The notes beneath the pieces were generated by a model. The model was not told the origin of the DNA. It did not search any database and saw nothing but the letters and a program-made list of their open reading frames with translations. Shown in pieces: positions 37,613 through 50,331 of a DNA stretch of 64,000 bases. The translations under genes were made by a program, and so were the position numbers. The DNA lies in assembly GCA_963978545.1 (NCBI GenBank), contig OZ021722.1, forward strand, positions 15,752,801-15,816,800. Reading direction: 5' to 3'. The DNA comes from Linyphia triangularis (lineage: Eukaryota; Arthropoda; Arachnida; Araneae; Linyphiidae). The stretch's first letter is position 1. The number at the start of each line of letters is the position of its first letter.

Positions 37613-39153
37613 TTTTTAGGACCAAATTTAGACCTACTTCTTGTTTAGTGAGTGTTATAAAATTCGAATAGGAGATTCTCCTATATATGAGCTTCAATAT
37701 CACAAACCGGAAAAAATTTTGAAAATATTCCTTTTTGAAAAATAATTCATTGAACAGTCCGTCATGTGTTTTCAATGGGGAAATTTTATTTTTGAGAAAT
37801 TTGCACATTTTGAACCAACTATAGACCCACTTCTTATTTAGTGAGTGTTATAAAATTGGAATTGGAGATTCTCCTATATATAAGCTTCAATATCACACAT
37901 CGGAAAAAATTTTGAAAATTTTACTTTTTGAACAATAATTCATTGAACAGTCCGCCATGTGTTTTCAATGGGGAAATTTTATTTTTTAGAAAATTGCACT
38001 TTTTGGAACAACTTTAGACCCACTTCTTATTTAGTAAGTGTTATAAAATTGGAATTAAAGATTCTCCTCTGTATAAGCTTCAATATCACACACGGGAAAA
38101 AATTTTGAAAATTTTAATTTTGAACAATTATTCATTGAATAGTCCACCATGTGTTTTCAATGGGGGAATTTTATTTTTTAGAAAATTGCACTTTTTGGAA
38201 CAACTTTAGACCCACTTCTTATTTAGTGAGTGTTATAAAATTGAAAATGGAGATTCTCCTATATATAATCTTCAATATCACACAATGGAAAAAATTTTGA
38301 AAATTTTACTTTTTGAACAATAATTCATTGAACAGTCCGCCATGTGTTTTCAATGGGGAAATTTTATTTTTTAGAAAATTGCACTTTTTGGAACAACTTT
38401 AGACCCACTTCTTATTTAGTAAGTGTTATAAAATTGGAATTAGAGATTCTCCTATATATAAGCTTCAATATCACACACGGGAAAAAATTTTGAAAATTTT
38501 AATTTTTGAACAATTATTCATTGAACAGTCCGTCATGTGTTTTCAATGGCGAAATCTTATTTTTGAGAAAATTGCACTTTTTGGAACAACTTTAGACCCA
38601 CTTCTTATTTAGTGAGTGTTATAAAATTCAAATTCGAGATTCTCCTATATATGAGCTTCTATATCACAAACCGGAAAAAATTTTGAAAATTTTACTTTTT
38701 GAACAATAATTCATTGAACAGTCCGCCATGTGTTTTCAATGGCGAAATCTTATTTTTTAGAAAATTGCACTTTTTGGAACAACTTTAGACCCACTTCTTA
38801 TTTAGTGAGTGTTATAAAATTCAAATTCGAGATTCTCCTATATATGAGCTTCAATATCACAAACCGGAAAAAATTTTGAAAATTTTACTTTTTGAACAAT
38901 AATTCATTGAACAGTCCGCCATGTGTTTTCAATGGAGAAATTTTATATTTTAGAAAATTGCACTTTTTGGAACAACTTTAGACCCACTTTTTATTTAGTG
39001 AGTGTTATAAAATTGAAATTGGATATTCTCCTATATATAAGCTTCAATATAACAAACGGGAAAAAAATTTGAAAATTTTAATTTTTGAACAATTATTCAT
39101 TGAATAGTCCGCCATGTGATTTCAATGGGGAATTGTATTTTCGAGAAAATTGC
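37613..39153 (-). repeat. Eight monomer equivalents
   Basis: 1,541 bp. Contains the marks tctcctctgtataagc, tataatcttcaatatc and cttctatatcac in that order; the same order is at 49240-49840 in copy 2 but with one monomer fewer. Confidence 0.93.
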
Positions 39154-39850
39154 TCAAATGCTTTCAAATTGCGAATTGCAGTTGGATATATGTTTTATAG
39201 TTATTCTTGTACCAAATTTTAATTAAAAAAAGTATTCTAAAAATAAAAAATTAAATTTTTCGAAAATCTTGAAATATTTCAGTTTTGAGTGTATTTGAAT
39301 GGAAAATTTCATTTTTAACAAATGGTTCCAAATTGTGTTTTTTTATTCAAAAACACATTAAAAATCAAACAATTTCAAAATTTTGGCAAAAAAAATTATT
39401 TTTGAATAGCTCTATGAGAAGTTGAAATTTTGAAATGGAAGCGCTCAGAAACTGTTTTGAGGCTTTATTTTACGTTGCATTGCTTCGATTTTGTGTACTA
39501 AAATAATATTTCATGTGCAAATTGATGATCAGAAAGAAATCGGAAGATGACTTTTATTATCCTAGGCTACAAATTAAGGTTAAAATTCGAAAATTGAGAA
39601 TTGGAAAATTACCTAAGGATTGGCAAGTTTAATGTATATTCAAAGGGATATAAAGATTTTTTTGGCAATAAACGAATTTTGAGAAGTAAAATTTCATTTT
39701 AATAACCACTTGAATGTGGAAATCGATTCGGTTGACAAATTCTGTTACCCTAGTTGCAAAATGATTGTAAAATTTTGAAAATTTAGAAGTGTGAAATTTT
39801 CCATACTGTTAACATGGGAAAAATTTTAAACGAAAATTTTGAAAGTTCAA
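39154..39850 (-). repeat. L module R5, form III
   Basis: 697 bp. Marks: gaaatggaagcgc, tacgttgcattg, atttcatgtgc, ttgacaaattctg. Equivalents are R13 and R21. Confidence 0.93.
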
Positions 39851-40620
39851 TTTTTAGGACCAACTTTAGACCCACTTCTTATTTAGTGAGTGTTATAAAA
39901 TTCGAATAGGAGATTCTCCTATATATGAGCTTCAATATCACAAACAGGAAAAAATTTTGAAAATTTTACTTTTTGAAAAATAATTCAATGAACAGTCCGT
40001 CATGTGTTTTCAATGGCGAAATCTTATTTTTGAGAAAATTGCACATTTTGAACCAACTATAGACCCACTTCTTATTTAGTGAGTGTTATAAAATTGGAAT
40101 TGGAGATTCTCCTATATATAAGCTTCAATATCACACACCGGAAAAAATTTTGAAAATTTTACTTTTTGAACAATAATTCATTGAACAGTCCGCCATGTGT
40201 TTTCAATGGGGAAATTTTATTTTTTAGAAAATTGCACTTTTTGGAACAACTTTAGACCCACTTCTTATTTAGTAAGTGTTATAAAATTGGAATTGGAGAT
40301 TCTCCTTTATATAAGCTTCAATATCACACACGGGAAAAAATTTTGAAAATTTTACTTTTTGAACAATTATTCATTGAATAGTCCACCATGTGTTTTCAAT
40401 GGGGGAATTTTATTTTTTAGAAAATTGCACTTTTTGGAACAACTTTAGACAAACTTTTTATTTAGTGAGTGTTATAAAATTGAAAATGGAGACTCTCCTA
40501 TATATAAGCTTCAATATCACAAACGGGAAAAAATTTTGAAAATTTTACTTTTTGAACAATTATTCATTGAATAATCCGCCATGTGATTTCAATGGGGAAT
40601 TGTATTTTCAAGAAAATTGC
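39851..40620 (-). repeat. Four monomer equivalents
   Basis: 770 bp with caaacaggaaa, attcaatgaacag and tctcctttatataagc; matches the block at 51029 in order and marks. Confidence 0.93.
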
Positions 40621-41321
40621 TCAAATGCTTTCAAATTGCGAATTGCAGTTGGATATATGTTTTATAATTATTCTTGTACCAAATTTTATTTAAAAAAAAA
40701 GTATTCTAAAAATAAAAAATTCAATTTTTCGAAAATCTTGAAATATTTCAGTTTTGAGTGTATTTGAATGGAAAATTTCATTTTTAACAAATGGTTCCAA
40801 ATTGTGTTTTTTTATTCAAAAACACATTAAAAATCAAACAAATTTCAAAATTTTAGCAAAAATAAACTATTTTTGAATAGCTCTATGAGAAGTTGAAATT
40901 TTGAAACGAAAGCGCTCAGAAACTGTTTTGAGGCTTTATTTTACGTAGCATTGCTTCGATTTTGTGTACTCAAATAATATTTCATGACCAAATTGATGAT
41001 CAGAAAGAAATCGGAAGATTACTTGTATTATCCTAGGCTACAAATTAAGGTTAAAATTCGAAAATTTAGAATTGGAAAATTGCCTAAGGATTGGCAAGTT
41101 TAATGTATATTCAAAGGGATATAAAGATGTTTTTGGCAATAACCGAATTTTGAGAAGTAAAATTTCATTTTAATAACCACTTGAATGTGGAAATCGATTC
41201 GGATGACAATTTCTGTTACCCTAGTTGCAAAATGATTGTAAAATTTTGAAAATTCAGAAGTGTGTAATTTTCCATACTGTTAACATGGGAAAAATTTTAA
41301 ACGAAAATTTTGAAAGTTCAA
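40621..41321 (-). repeat. L module R6, form III
   Basis: 701 bp with aattttatttaaaaa, agcaaaaataaac and gattacttgtatt. Same marks in R14, 11,178 bp later; R6 has a private catgaccaaattg. Confidence 0.93.
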
Positions 41322-42091
41322 TTTTTAGGACCAACTTTAGACCCACTTCTTATTTAGTGAGTGTTATAAAATTCGAATAGGAGATTCTCCTATATATGAG
41401 CTTCAATATCACAAACCGGAAAAAAATTTGAAAATTTTACTTTTTAAAAAATAATTCATTGAACAGTCCGTCATGTGTTTTCAATGGGGAAATTTTATTT
41501 TTGAGAAATTTGCACATTTTGAACCAACTATAGACCCACTTCTTATTTAGTGAGTGTTATAAAATTGGAATTGGAGATTCTCCTATATATAAGCTTCAAT
41601 ATCACACACCGAAAAAAATTTTGAAAATTTTATTTTTTGAACAATAATTCATTGAACAGTCCGTCATGTGTTTTCAATGGGGAAATTTTATTTTTTAGAA
41701 AATTGCACTTTTTGGAACAACTTTAGACCCACTTCTTATTTAGTAAGTGTTATAAAATTGGAATTGGAGATTCTCCTATATATAAGCTTCAATATCACAC
41801 ACGGGAAAAAATTTTGAAAATTTTACTTTTTGAACAATTATTCATTGAATAGTCCACCATGTGTTTTCAATGGGGGAATTTTATTTTTTAGAAAATTGCA
41901 CTTTTTGGAACAACTTTAGACAAACTTTTTATTTAGTGAGTGTTATAAAATTGAAAATGGAGACTCTCCTATATATAAGCTTCAATATCACAAACGGGAA
42001 AAAATTTTGAAAATTTTACTTTTTGAACAATTATTCATTGAATAATCCGCCATGTGATTTCAATGGGGAATTGTATTTTCAAGAAAATTGC
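41322..42091 (-). repeat. Four monomer equivalents
   Basis: 770 bp, nearly the same as the blocks at 42793, 52500 and 53971. Includes agacaaactttttat and tgaataatccgcc marks. Private caccgaaaaaaat at about 41608. Confidence 0.93.
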
Positions 42092-42792
42092 TCAAATGCT
42101 TTCAAATTGCGAATTGCAGTTGGATATATGTTTTATAATTATTCTTGTACCAAATTTTAATTAAAAAAAAAGTATTCTAAAAATAAAAAATTCAATTTTT
42201 CGAAAATCTTGAAATATTTCAGTTTTGAGTGTATTTGAATGGAAAATTTCATTTTTAACAAATGGTTCCAAATTGTGTTTTTTTATTCAAAAACACATTA
42301 AAAATCAAACAAATTTCAAAATTTTAGCAAAAAAAAACTATTTTTGAATAGCTCTATGAGAAGTTGAAATTTTGAAACGAAAGCGCTCAGAAACTGTTTT
42401 GAGGCTTTATTTTACGTAGCATTGCTTCGATTTTGTGTACTCAAATAATATTTCATGAGCAAATTGATGATCAGAAAGAAATCGGAAGATTACTTGTATT
42501 ATCCTAGGCTACAAATTAAGGTTAAAATTCGAAAATTTAGAATTGGAAAATTGCCTAAGGATTGGCAAGTTTAATGTATATTCAAAGGGATATAAAGATG
42601 TTTTTGGCAATAACCGAATTTTGAGAAGTAAAATTTCATTTTAATAACCACTTGAATGTGGAAATCGATTCGGATGACAATTTCTGTTACCCTAGTTGCA
42701 AAATGATTGTAAAATTTTGAAAATTCAGAAGTGTGTAATTTTCCATACTGTTAACATGGGAAAAATTTTAAACGAAAATTTTGAAAGTTCAA
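42092..42792 (-). repeat. L module R7, form III
   Basis: 701 bp; a second copy of the R6-type module with tttagcaaaaaaaaac and aaaatttagaattgg. Part of the 1,471-bp run. Confidence 0.93.
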
Positions 42793-43561
42793 TTTTTAGG
42801 ACCAACTTTAGACCCACTTCTTATTTAGTGAGTGTTATAAAATTCGAATAGGAGATTCTCCTATATATGAGCTTCAATATCACAAACCGGAAAAAATTTT
42901 GAAAATTTTACTTTTTGAAAAATAATTCATTGAACATTCCGTCATGTGTTTTCAATGGGGAAATTTTATTTTTGAGAAATTTGCACATTTTGAACCAACT
43001 AAAGACCCACTTCTTATTTAGTGAGTGTTATAAAATTGGAATTGGAGATTCTCCTATATATAAGCTTATTATCACACACCGGAAAAAATTTTGAAAATTT
43101 TACTTTTTGAACAATAATTCATTGAACAGTCCGTCATGTGTTTTCAATGGGGAAATTTTATTTTTTAGAAAATTGCACTTTTTGGAACAACTTTAGACCC
43201 ACTTCTTATTTAGTAAGTGTTATAAAATTGGAATTGGAGATTCTCCTATATATAAGCTTCAATATCACACACGGGAAAAAATTTTGAAAATTTTACTTTT
43301 TGAACAATTATTCATTGAATAGTCCACCATGTGTTTTCAATGGGGGAATTTTATTTTTTAGAAAATTGCACTTTTTGGAACAACTTTAGACAAACTTTTT
43401 ATTTAGTGAGTGTTATAAAATTGAAAATGGAGACTCTCCTATATATAAGCTTCAATATCACAAACGGGAAAAAATTTTGAAAATTTTACTTTTTGAACAA
43501 TTATTCATTGAATAATCCGCCATGTGATTTCAATGGGGAATTGTATTTTCAAGAAAATTGC
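42793..43561 (-). repeat. Four monomer equivalents
   Basis: 769 bp. Private ataagcttattatcac (two bases lost relative to aagcttcaatatcac), gaacattccgtc and ccaactaaagac. Confidence 0.93.
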
Positions 43562-44262
43562 TCAAATGCTTTCAAATTGCGAATTGCAGTTGGATATATG
43601 TTTTATAATTATTCTTGTACCAAATTTTAATTAAAAAAAAAGTATTCTAAAAATAAAAAATTCAATTTTTCGAAAATCTTGAAATATTTCAGTTTTGAGT
43701 GTATTTGAATGGAAAATTTCATTTTTAACAAATGGTTCCAAATTGTGTTTTTTTATTCAAAAACACATTAAAAATCAAACAAATTTCAAAATTTTAGCAA
43801 AAAAAAACTATTTTTGAATAGCTCTATGAGAAGTTGAAATTTTGAAACGAAAGCGCTCAGAAACTGTTTTGAGGCTTTATTTTACGTAGCATTGCTTCGA
43901 TTTTGTGTACTAAAATAATATTTCATGAGCAAATTGATGATCAGAAAGAAATCGGAAGATTACTTGTATTATCCTAGGCTACAAATTAAGGTTAAAATTC
44001 GAAAATTGAGAATTGGAAAATTGCCTAAGGATTGGCAAGTTTAATGTATATTCAAAGGGATATAAAGATTTTTTTGGCAATAACCGAATTTTGAGAAGTA
44101 AAATTTCATTTTAATAACCACTTGAATGTGGAAATCGATTCGGATGACAATTTCTGTTACCTTAGTTGCAAAATGATTGTAAAATTTTGAAAATTTAGAA
44201 GTGTGAAATTTTCCATACTGTTAACATGGGGAAAATTTGAAACGAAAATTTTGAAAGTTCAA
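43562..44262 (-). repeat. L module R8, mosaic
   Basis: 701 bp. One side matches R6 and R7 (tttagcaaaa, gattacttgtatt); the other side has ttaccttagttgc and catggggaaaatttgaaac, the reverse complement of plus-arm form II marks. A crossover or conversion tract inside the module is the simplest reading. Confidence 0.9.
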
Positions 44263-44646
44263 TTTTTAGGACCAACTTTAGACCCACTTCTTATTTAGTG
44301 AGTGTTATAAAATTCGAATAGGAGATTCTCCTATATATGAGCTTCAATATCACAAACCGGAAAAAATTTTGAAAATTTTCCTTTTTCAAAAATAATTCAT
44401 TGAACAGTCCGTCATGTGTTTTCAATGGCGAAATCTTATTTTTGAGAAAATTGCACTTTTTGGAACAACTTTGGACCCACTTCTTATTTAGTGAGTGTTA
44501 TAAAATTGAAATTGGATATTCTCCTAAATATAAGCTTCAATATCACAAACGGGAAAAAATTTTGAAAATTTTAATTTTTGAACAATTATTCATTGAATAG
44601 TCCGCCATGTGAATTCATTGGGGAATTGTATTTTCGAGAAAATTGC
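44263..44646 (-). repeat. Two monomer equivalents
   Basis: 384 bp with ttcctttttcaaaaata, actttggaccc and ctcctaaatataagc, all repeated 12,462 bp later. A 66-codon frame here is a repeat by-product. Confidence 0.92.
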
Positions 44647-45123
44647 TCAAATGCTTTCAAATTGCGAATTGCAGTTGGATATATGTTTTATAGTTATTCT
44701 GGTACCAAATTTTAATTAAAAAAAAGTATTCTAAAAATAAAAAATTCAATTTTTCGAAAATCTTGAAATATTTCAGTTTTGAGTGTATTTGAATGGAAAA
44801 TTTCATTTTTAACAAATGGTTCCAAATTGGGTTTTTTTATTCAAAAACACATTAAAAATTAAACAAATTTCAAAATTTTGGCAAAAAAAACTATTTTTGA
44901 ATAGCTCTATGAGAAGTTGAAATTTTGAAACGAAAGCGCTCAGAACCGAATTTTGAGAAGTAAAATTTCATTTTAATAACCACTTGAATGTGGAAATCGA
45001 TTCGGATGACAATATCTGTTACCCTAGTAGCAAAATTATTGTAAAATTTTGAAAATTTAGAAGTGTGAAATTTTCCATACTGTTAACATGGGAAAAATTT
45101 TAAACGAAAATTTTGAAAGTTCA
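44647..45123 (-). repeat. L module R9, internally deleted
   Basis: 477 bp: about 223 bp are missing where cgctcagaa joins ccgaattttgagaag at 44945/44946. The two original flanks (cagaaactg and ataaccgaa) share only 2-3 bases. Also carries ctggtaccaaa and attgggtttttt. Same structure at 57109. Confidence 0.93.
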
Positions 45124-46272
45124 GTTTTTAGGACCAACTTTAGACCCACTTTTTATTTAGTGAGTGTTATAAAATTCGAATAGGAGATTTTCCTATATAT
45201 GAGCTTCAATATCACAAACCTTAAAAATTTTTGAAAATTTTACTTTTTGAAAAATAATTCATTGAACAGTCCGTCATGTGTTTTCAATGGCGAAATCTTA
45301 TTTTTGAGAAAATAGCACTTTTTGGAACAACTTTAGACCCACTTCTTATTTAGTGAGTGTTATAAAATTCAAATTCGAGATATATGAGCTTCAATATCAC
45401 ACACGGGAAAAAATTTTGAAAATTTTAATTTTTGAACAATTATTCATTGAATAGTCCACCATGTGTTTTCAATGGGGGAATTTTATTTTTTAGAAAATTG
45501 CACTTTTTGGAACAACTTTAGACCCACTTTTTATTTAGTGAGTGTTATAAAATTGAAAATGGAGATTCTCCTATATATAAGCTTCAATATCACACAATGG
45601 AAAAAATTTTGAAAATTTTACTTTTTGAACAATAATTCATTGAACAGTCCGCCATGTGTTTTCAATGGGGAAATTTTATTTTTTAGAAAATTGCACTTTT
45701 TGGAACAACTTTAGACCCACTTCTTATTTAGTAAGTGTTATAAAATTGGAATTGGAGATTCTCCTATATATAAGCTTCAATACCACGCACTGGAACAAAT
45801 TTTGAAAATTTTAATTTTTGAACAATTATTCATTGAACAGTCCGTCATGTGTTTTCAATGGCGAAATCTAATTTTTGAGAAAATTGCACTTTTTGGAACA
45901 ACTTTCGACCCACTTTTTATTTAGTGAGTGTTATAAAATTCGAATAGGAGATTCTCCTATATATGAGCTTCAATATCACAAACCGGAAAAAATTCTGAAA
46001 ATATTCCTTTTTCAAAAATAATTCATTGAACAGTCCGTCATGTGTTTTCAATGGCGAAATCTTATTTTTTAGAAAATTGCACTTTTTGGAACAACTTTAG
46101 ACCCACTTTTTATTTAGTGAGTGTTATAAAATTGAAATTGGATATTCTCCTATATATAAGCTTCAATATCACAAACAGGAAAAAATTTTGAAAATTTTAA
46201 TTTTTGAACAATTATTCATTGAACAGTCCGCCATGTGAATTCATTGGGGAATTGTATTTTCGAGAAAATTGC
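45124..46272 (-). repeat. Six monomer equivalents
   Basis: 1,149 bp, shorter than 6 x 193 because about 9 bp (ttctcctat) are missing at attcgagatatatgag near 45379. Other marks: ataccacgcactgg and aaccttaaaaattt. Repeated at 57586. Confidence 0.93.
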
Positions 46273-46970
46273 TCAAATGCTTTCAAATTGCGAATTGCAG
46301 TTGGATATATGTTATATAGTTATTCTTGTACCAAATTTTAATTAAAAAAAAGTATTCTAAAAATAAAAAATTCAATATTTCGAAAATCTTGAAATATTTC
46401 AGTTTTGAGTGTATTTGAATGGAAAATTTCATTTTTAACAAATGGTTCCAAATTGTGTTTTTTTATTCAAAAACACATTAAAAATCAAACAAATTTCAAA
46501 ATTTTGGCAAAAAAAACTATTTTTGAATAGCTCTATGAGAAGTTGAAATTTTGAAACGAAAGCGCTCAGAAACTGTTTTGAGGCTTTATTTTACGTAGCA
46601 TTGCTTCGATTTTGTGTACTAAAATAACATTTCATGAGCAAATTGATGATCAGAAAGAAATCGGAAGATGACTTTTAATATCCTAGGCTACAAATTAAGG
46701 TTAAAAATCGAAAATTGAGAATTGGAAAATTGCCTAAGGATTGGCAAGTTTAATGTATATTCAAAGGGATATAAAGATTTTTTGGCAATAACCGAATTTT
46801 GAGAAGTAAAATTTCATTTTAATAACCACTTGAATGTGGAAATCGATTCGGATGACAATTTCTGTTACCCTAGTTGCAAAATGATTGTAAAATTTTGAAA
46901 ATTCAGAAGTGTGTAATTTTCCATACTGTTAACATGGGAAAAACTTTAAACGAAAATTTTGAAAGTTCAA
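46273..46970 (-). repeat. L module R10, form III
   Basis: 698 bp, with gttatatagttattc, cttttaatatcctagg and gaaaaactttaaac marks shared with R19. Confidence 0.93.
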
Positions 46971-47738
46971 TTTTTAGGACCAACTTTAGACCCACTTCTT
47001 ATTTAGTGAGTGTTATAAAATTCGAATAGGAGATTCTCCTATATATGAGCTTCAATATCACAAACCGGAAAATTTTGAAAATTTTACTTTTTGAAAAATA
47101 ATTCATTGAACAGTCCGTCATGTGTTTTCAATGGGGAAATTTTATTTTTGAGAAATTTGCACATTTTGAACCAACTATAGACCCACTTCTTATTTAGTGA
47201 GTGTTATAAAATTGGAATTGGAGATTCTCCTATATATAACCTTCAATATCACACACCGGAAAAAATTTTGAAAATTTTACTTTTTGAACAATAATTCATT
47301 GAACAGTCCGCCATGTGTTTTCAATGGGGAAATTTTATTTTTTAGAAAATTGCACTTTTTGGAACAACTTTAGACCCACTTCTTATTTAGTAAGTGTTAT
47401 AAAATTGGAATTGGAGATTCTCCTATATGTAACCTTCAATATCACACACGGAAAAAAAATTTGAAAATTTTACTTTTTGAACAATTATTCATTGAATAGT
47501 CCACCATGTGTTTTCAATGGGGGAATTTTATTTTTTAGAAATTTGCACTTTTTGGAACAACTTTAGACCCACTTTTTATTTAGTGAGTGTTATAAAATTG
47601 AAAATGGAGACTCTCCTATATATAAGCTTCAATATCACAAACGGGAAAAAATTTTGAAAATTTTACTTTTTGAACAATTATTCATTGAATAGTCCGCAAT
47701 GTGATTTCAATGGTGAATTGTATTTTCAAGAAAATTGC
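46971..47738 (-). repeat. Four monomer equivalents
   Basis: 768 bp. Marks: ccggaaaattttgaaa (a 3-base loss), tatataaccttcaat and tatgtaaccttc; repeated at 59433. Confidence 0.93.
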
Positions 47739-48088
47739 TCAAATGCTTTCAAATTGCGAATTGCAGTTGGATATATGTTTTATAATTATTCTTGTACCAA
47801 ATTTTAATTAAAAAAAAAGTATTCTAAAAATAAAAAATTCAATTTTTCGAAAATCTTGAAATATTTCAGTTTGGAGTGTATTTGAATGGAAAATTTCATT
47901 TTTAACAAATGGTTCCAAATTGTGTTTTTTTATTCAAAAACACATTTAAAATCAAACAAATTTCAAAATTTTGGCAAAAAAAAAAACTATTTTTGAATAG
48001 CTCTATGAGAAGTTGAAATTTTGAAACGAAAGCGCTCAGAAACTGTTTTGAGGCTTTATTTTACGTAGCATTGCTTCGATTTTGTGTA
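47739..48088 (-). repeat. L module R11, truncated
   Basis: 350 bp, ends at gattttgtgta with monomer sequence after it, exactly like R1. Carries cacatttaaaatc and cagtttggagtg; the first is shared with R20 but not R1. Confidence 0.93.
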
Positions 48089-48284
48089 TTGCACATTTTG
48101 AACCAACTATAGACCCACTTCTTATTTAGTGAGTGTTATAAAATTGGAATTGGAGATTCTCCTATATATAAGCTTCAATATCACAAACGGGAAAAAATTT
48201 TGAAAATTTTAATTTTTGAACAATTATTCATTGAATAGTCCGCCATGTGAATTCATTGGGGAATTGTATTTTCGAGAAAATTGC
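48089..48284 (-). repeat. One monomer equivalent
   Basis: 196 bp, equivalent of 34165-34360; reads cacaaacggga where R1's neighbour has catacggga. Confidence 0.92.
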
Positions 48285-48983
48285 TCAAATGCTTTCAAAT
48301 TGCGAATTGCAGTTGGATATATGTTTTATAGTTATTCTTGTACCAAATTTTAATTAAAAAAAAGTATTCTAAAAATAAAAAATTCAATATTTCGAAAATC
48401 TTGAAATATTTCAGTTTTGAATGTATTTGAATGGAAAATTTCATTTTTAACAAATGGTTCCAAATTGTGTTTTTTTATTCAAAAACACATTAAAAATCAA
48501 ACAAATTTCAAAATTTTGGCAAAAAAAACTATTTTTGAATAGCTCTATGTGAAGTTGAAATTTTGAAACGAAAGCGCTCAGAAACTGTTTTGAGGCTTTA
48601 TTTTACGTAGCATTGCTTCGATTTTGTGTACTAAAATAACATTTCATGAACAAATTGATGATCAGAAAGAAATCGGAAGAAGACTTTTATTATCCTAGGC
48701 TACAAATTAAGGTTAAAAATCGAAAATTGAGAATTGGAAAATTGCCTAAGGATTGGCAAGTTTAATGTATATTCAAAGGGATATAAATATTTTTATGGCA
48801 ATAACCGAATTTTGAGAAGTAAAATTTCATTTTAATAACTACTTGAATGTGGAAATCGATTCGGATGACAATTTCTGTTACCCTAGTTGCAAAATGATTG
48901 TAAAATTTTGAAAATTCAGAAGTGTGTAATTTTCTGTACTGTTAACATGGGAAAAATTTTAAACGAAAATTTTGAAAGTTCAA
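48285..48983 (-). repeat. L module R12, form III
   Basis: 699 bp. It combines the position of R2 (after the truncated module) with the far end of R4 (ttctgtactg, accaaatttagacc), as expected if a recombination between R2 and R4 positions removed what lay between. Confidence 0.92.
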
Positions 48984-50331
48984 TTTTTAGGACCAAATTT
49001 AGACCTACTTCTTGTTTAGTGAGTGTTATAAAATTCGAATAGGAGATTCTCCTATATATGAGCTTCAATATCACAAACCGGAAAAAATTTTGAAAATTTT
49101 ACTTTTTGAACAATAATTCATTGAACAGTCCGCCATGTGTTTTCAATGGGGAAATTTTATTTTTTAGAAAATTGCACTTTTTGGAACAACTTTAGACCCA
49201 CTTCTTATTTAGTAAGTGTTATAAAATTGGAATTAAAGATTCTCCTCTGTATAAGCTTCAATATCACACACGGGAAAAAATTTTGAAAATTTTAATTTTG
49301 AACAATTATTCATTGAATAGTCCACCATGTGTTTTCAATGGGGGAATTTTATTTTTTAGAAAATTGCACTTTTTGGAACAACTTTAGACCCACTTCTTAT
49401 TTAGTGAGTGTTATAAAATTGAAAATGGAGATTCTCCTATATATAATCTTCAATATCACACAATGGAAAAAATTTTGAAAATTTTACTTTTTGAACAATA
49501 ATTCATTGAACAGTCCGCCATGTGTTTTCAATGGGGAAATTTTATTTTTTAGAAAATTGCACTTTTTGGAACAACTTTAGACCCACTTCTTATTTAGTAA
49601 GTGTTATAAAATTGGAATTAGAGATTCTCCTATATATAAGCTTCAATATCACACACGGGAAAAAATTTTGAAAATTTTAATTTTTGAACAATTATTCATT
49701 GAACAGTCCGTCATGTGTTTTCAATGGCGAAATCTTATTTTTGAGAAAATTGCACTTTTTGGAACAACTTTAGACCCACTTCTTATTTAGTGAGTGTTAT
49801 AAAATTCAAATTCGAGATTCTCCTATATATGAGCTTCTATATCACAAACCGGAAAAAATTTTGAAAATTTTACTTTTTGAACAATAATTCATTGAACAGT
49901 CCGCCATGTGTTTTCAATGGCGAAATCTTATTTTTTAGAAAATTGCACTTTTTGGAACAACTTTAGACCCACTTCTTATTTAGTGAGTGTTATAAAATTC
50001 AAATTCGAGATTCTCCTATATATGAGCTTCAATATCACAAACCGGAAAAAATTTTGGAAATTTTACTTTTTGAACAATAATTCATTGAACAGTCCGCCAT
50101 GTGTTTTCAATGGAGAAATTTTATATTTTAGAAAATTGCACTTTTTGGAACAACTTTAGACCCACTTTTTATTTAGTGAGTGTTATAAAATTGAAATTGG
50201 ATATTCTCCTATATATAAGCTTCAATATAACAAACGGGAAAAAAATTTGAAAATTTTAATTTTTGAACAATTATTCATTGAATAGTCCGCCATGTGATTT
50301 CAATGGGGAATTGTATTTTCGAGAAAATTGC
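48984..50331 (-). repeat. Seven monomer equivalents
   Basis: 1,348 bp; the copy 1 block at 37613 less one monomer. The switch falls in the shared ccggaaaaaattttgaaaat stretch near 49078-49097, after which gaacaataattc follows in place of gaaaaataattc. An 83-codon frame starts at 49908 and is not considered a gene. Confidence 0.93.

Larger units (their letters stand above)
33795..47738 (-). repeat. Minus-arm higher-order repeat, copy 1
   Basis: Order is T-1-L-4-L-2-L-8-L-4-L-4-L-4-L-2-D-6-L-4, where T is a truncated and D an internally deleted L module. T recurs at 47739, an offset of about 13,924 bp. The D module and a 9-bp-scale deletion near 45380 recur 12,462 bp later. It begins abruptly at the inversion junction, without the monomers that precede T in the other copies. 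Confidence 0.87.

Noticed and set aside
40552..40767. 66- to 83-codon frames at 40552, 44400, 49908, 51730 and 56862
   Set aside because: All are translations of the same monomer and L-edge DNA in various frames; paired copies sit at the higher-order offsets (11,178 and 12,462 bp), which explains their similarity without coding.
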